Source: Candidatus Latescibacterota bacterium (lineage in GTDB: Bacteria; Latescibacterota; UBA2968; UBA8231). Taken from it: a stretch of DNA of 6,629 bases. The notes under the pieces are model-generated. The model was given only the letters and a program-made list of their open reading frames with translations. It was not told where the DNA came from and ran no database searches. The stretch lies in NCBI GenBank assembly GCA_022826515.1, contig JAJDUT010000101.1, positions 1 to 6,629 of the forward strand, read 5' to 3'. Position 1 is the first letter of the stretch. Every line of letters begins with the position of its first letter. This document shows, one piece after another, positions 5,722 through 6,629 of this stretch. A program made the translations under genes and the position numbers.

Positions 5722-6629
5722 ATGATGAGGAATGTCCTTCGTAGGGTCGGCATTTTCTTTTTTCTAGGCTTTTTTGCTTTTCCGGTGCACTCGCAGGAGC
5801 CGCCCGACCCGCCGGGGAGCCTGTCGGCGACACCGGGCGATGGGCAGGTGGCCCTTGACTGGACTATCCCCAACGACAACGGCTCGCCGATTACCCACTA
5901 CGAGTATCGGCAGCGAGTCGATGAGGACGACGCTTCTTGGAATCCCGACTGGACGACGATACCAAATAGTAGTGCCCAGACGACGAGCTACACCATTGCC
6001 GGGCTGACCAATGGCATCACCTACCGATTTCGGGTGCGGGCCGTCAACGAGGCGGGAGCCAGCGGGACCGCCCGTACCAAGGCGACGCCGGTGTCTCCCA
6101 ATCGTCCGCCGACATTGGACGGTCCGCGCACGGTGACGGTAGAAGAAAACAGTACGGATGCCGTCGGCACCTACACCGCGACCGACCCCGATGGCGACTC
6201 GTTGACGTGGTTGCTGACGGGTACCGATGCCAGCGCCTTCGAGTTGCGAGAGACCGGCACGGGTCAATCTCTCTACTTCCAGCAGCCCCCCGATTTTGAG
6301 ACGCAGCCGACCTACACGGTGGAAGTGGTCGTCACAGATGACGAAGCGTTGTCGGCGACCGTGGCGGTTTCCGTTACGGTGTCCAATGTTGATGAGCCGG
6401 GCACGATAGCGCTCTCTATGACGCAGCCAATGGTGGGCGAGCCGATCACAGCCACACTGGCAGACCCTGATGGCGGCGTGACCGATGTTGGGTGGCGTTG
6501 GTCGTCGGGGTCGGGCACCTCCGAGGGGCTTTCTTCGACGTTGAATATCACGCTCGCGATGGTTGGGACCCGGCTACAGGCGACAGCCACCTATGACGAC
6601 GGGCAGGGCACCGGCAAATCGGCGCAGTC
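5722..6629 (+). CDS. Secreted multidomain surface protein with FnIII and cadherin-like domains (3' end outside window)
   Basis: The frame is open from an ATG at 5722 to the window edge: 302 codons plus two bases, so the protein is incomplete. A signal peptide is clear: R3, R7 and R8, a hydrophobic core (9-21, VGIFFFLGFFAFP) and likely cleavage after VHS (24). Residues about 28-123 are a fibronectin type III domain (GQVALDWTIPNDNGSPITHY, YTIAGLTNGITYRFRVRAVN). About 127-226 are a cadherin-like domain (RPPTLDG, VEENSTD, TATDPDGDSLTW, PDFETQPTYTVEVVVTDD, ending NVDEPG). About 227-302 begin a DPDG-type Ig-like repeat (QPMVGEPITATLADPDGG, LQATATYDDGQGTGKSA). Such modules usually recur in long adhesin-like exoproteins, and acidic DPDGD and TDD motifs suggest Ca2+ binding. 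An in-frame stop at 5650 and no earlier in-frame ATG support the start; ATG 5725 is an equal alternative. AAGGGGAG (5701-5708) is a rather distant ribosome binding site. No clear promoter is seen. Function beyond surface exposure is not inferable. Confidence 0.88.
   Translation, partial: MMRNVLRRVGIFFFLGFFAFPVHSQEPPDPPGSLSATPGDGQVALDWTIPNDNGSPITHYEYRQRVDEDDASWNPDWTTIPNSSAQTTSYTIAGLTNGITYRFRVRAVNEAGASGTARTKATPVSPNRPPTLDGPRTVTVEENSTDAVGTYTATDPDGDSLTWLLTGTDASAFELRETGTGQSLYFQQPPDFETQPTYTVEVVVTDDEALSATVAVSVTVSNVDEPGTIALSMTQPMVGEPITATLADPDGGVTDVGWRWSSGSGTSEGLSSTLNITLAMVGTRLQATATYDDGQGTGKSAQ

Noticed and set aside
5752..5782. T-rich tract (TTTTCTTTTTTC, CTTTTTTGC) as a terminator or phase-variation tract
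   Set aside because: It encodes the Phe-rich signal peptide core, has no hairpin before it, and runs of six are short for slippage.
5541..5879. 112-residue minus-strand ORF overlapping the surface-protein start
   Set aside because: Its upstream half is antisense to the clear signal peptide and FnIII domain; only the last 32 codons fall inside the inverted-repeat segment and they match no family I know.

Overview
The window is moderately GC-rich DNA from a bacterium, almost certainly one with an outer membrane. Supporting this are a four-component MacAB/TolC-type ABC transporter operon with two periplasmic adaptor proteins, one of them a probable lipoprotein, and a secreted multidomain surface protein. 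The FnIII plus cadherin-like plus DPDG-type domain mix resembles very large exoproteins I know from Poribacteria, Latescibacteria and similar uncultured lineages. That placement is an impression from domain style; the window cannot settle the taxon.

Layout. At the left edge (1-67, minus strand) is the first 22 codons of a gene whose N-terminus resembles the AAA_14/DUF4143 family of ATP-binding proteins. Its promoter (TTGACC, 17 bp, TAAAAT; 110-138, minus strand) is overlapped by a strong AT-rich dyad (85-124) centred on the predicted transcription start, which looks like an operator. After a non-coding stretch a plus-strand promoter (276-304) precedes a tight five-gene operon: a small exported protein with a C-terminal SH3b-like domain (321-989), an ABC ATPase of the MacB/LolD type (973-1671), two consecutive membrane fusion proteins (1668-2849 and 2865-4217) and a MacB/FtsX-type permease (4217-5464). 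Neighbours overlap by 17, 4 and 1 bases, with one 15-base gap. The operon ends in a perfect GC-rich hairpin that begins inside the permease stop codon.

The 257-base gap that follows (5465-5721) is rich in structure: the terminator, a 117-bp segment bounded by perfect 12-bp inverted repeats, a small hairpin, and a perfect 15-bp tandem duplication directly in front of a ribosome binding site. A secreted FnIII/cadherin-like protein starts at 5722 and runs off the right edge.

How the genes fit together. The ATPase and permease should form a type VII (MacB-like) ABC transporter that works mechanically across the periplasm. The two adaptors would join it to an outer-membrane TolC-like channel, which is not in the window. 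The SH3b protein is the unexplained member. The substrate cannot be read from sequence. I see no CRISPR array, tRNA, rRNA or clearly identifiable insertion sequence. The best leads are the paired adaptors with a coupled SH3b protein, the start-site dyad, and the inverted-repeat segment at 5522-5638.
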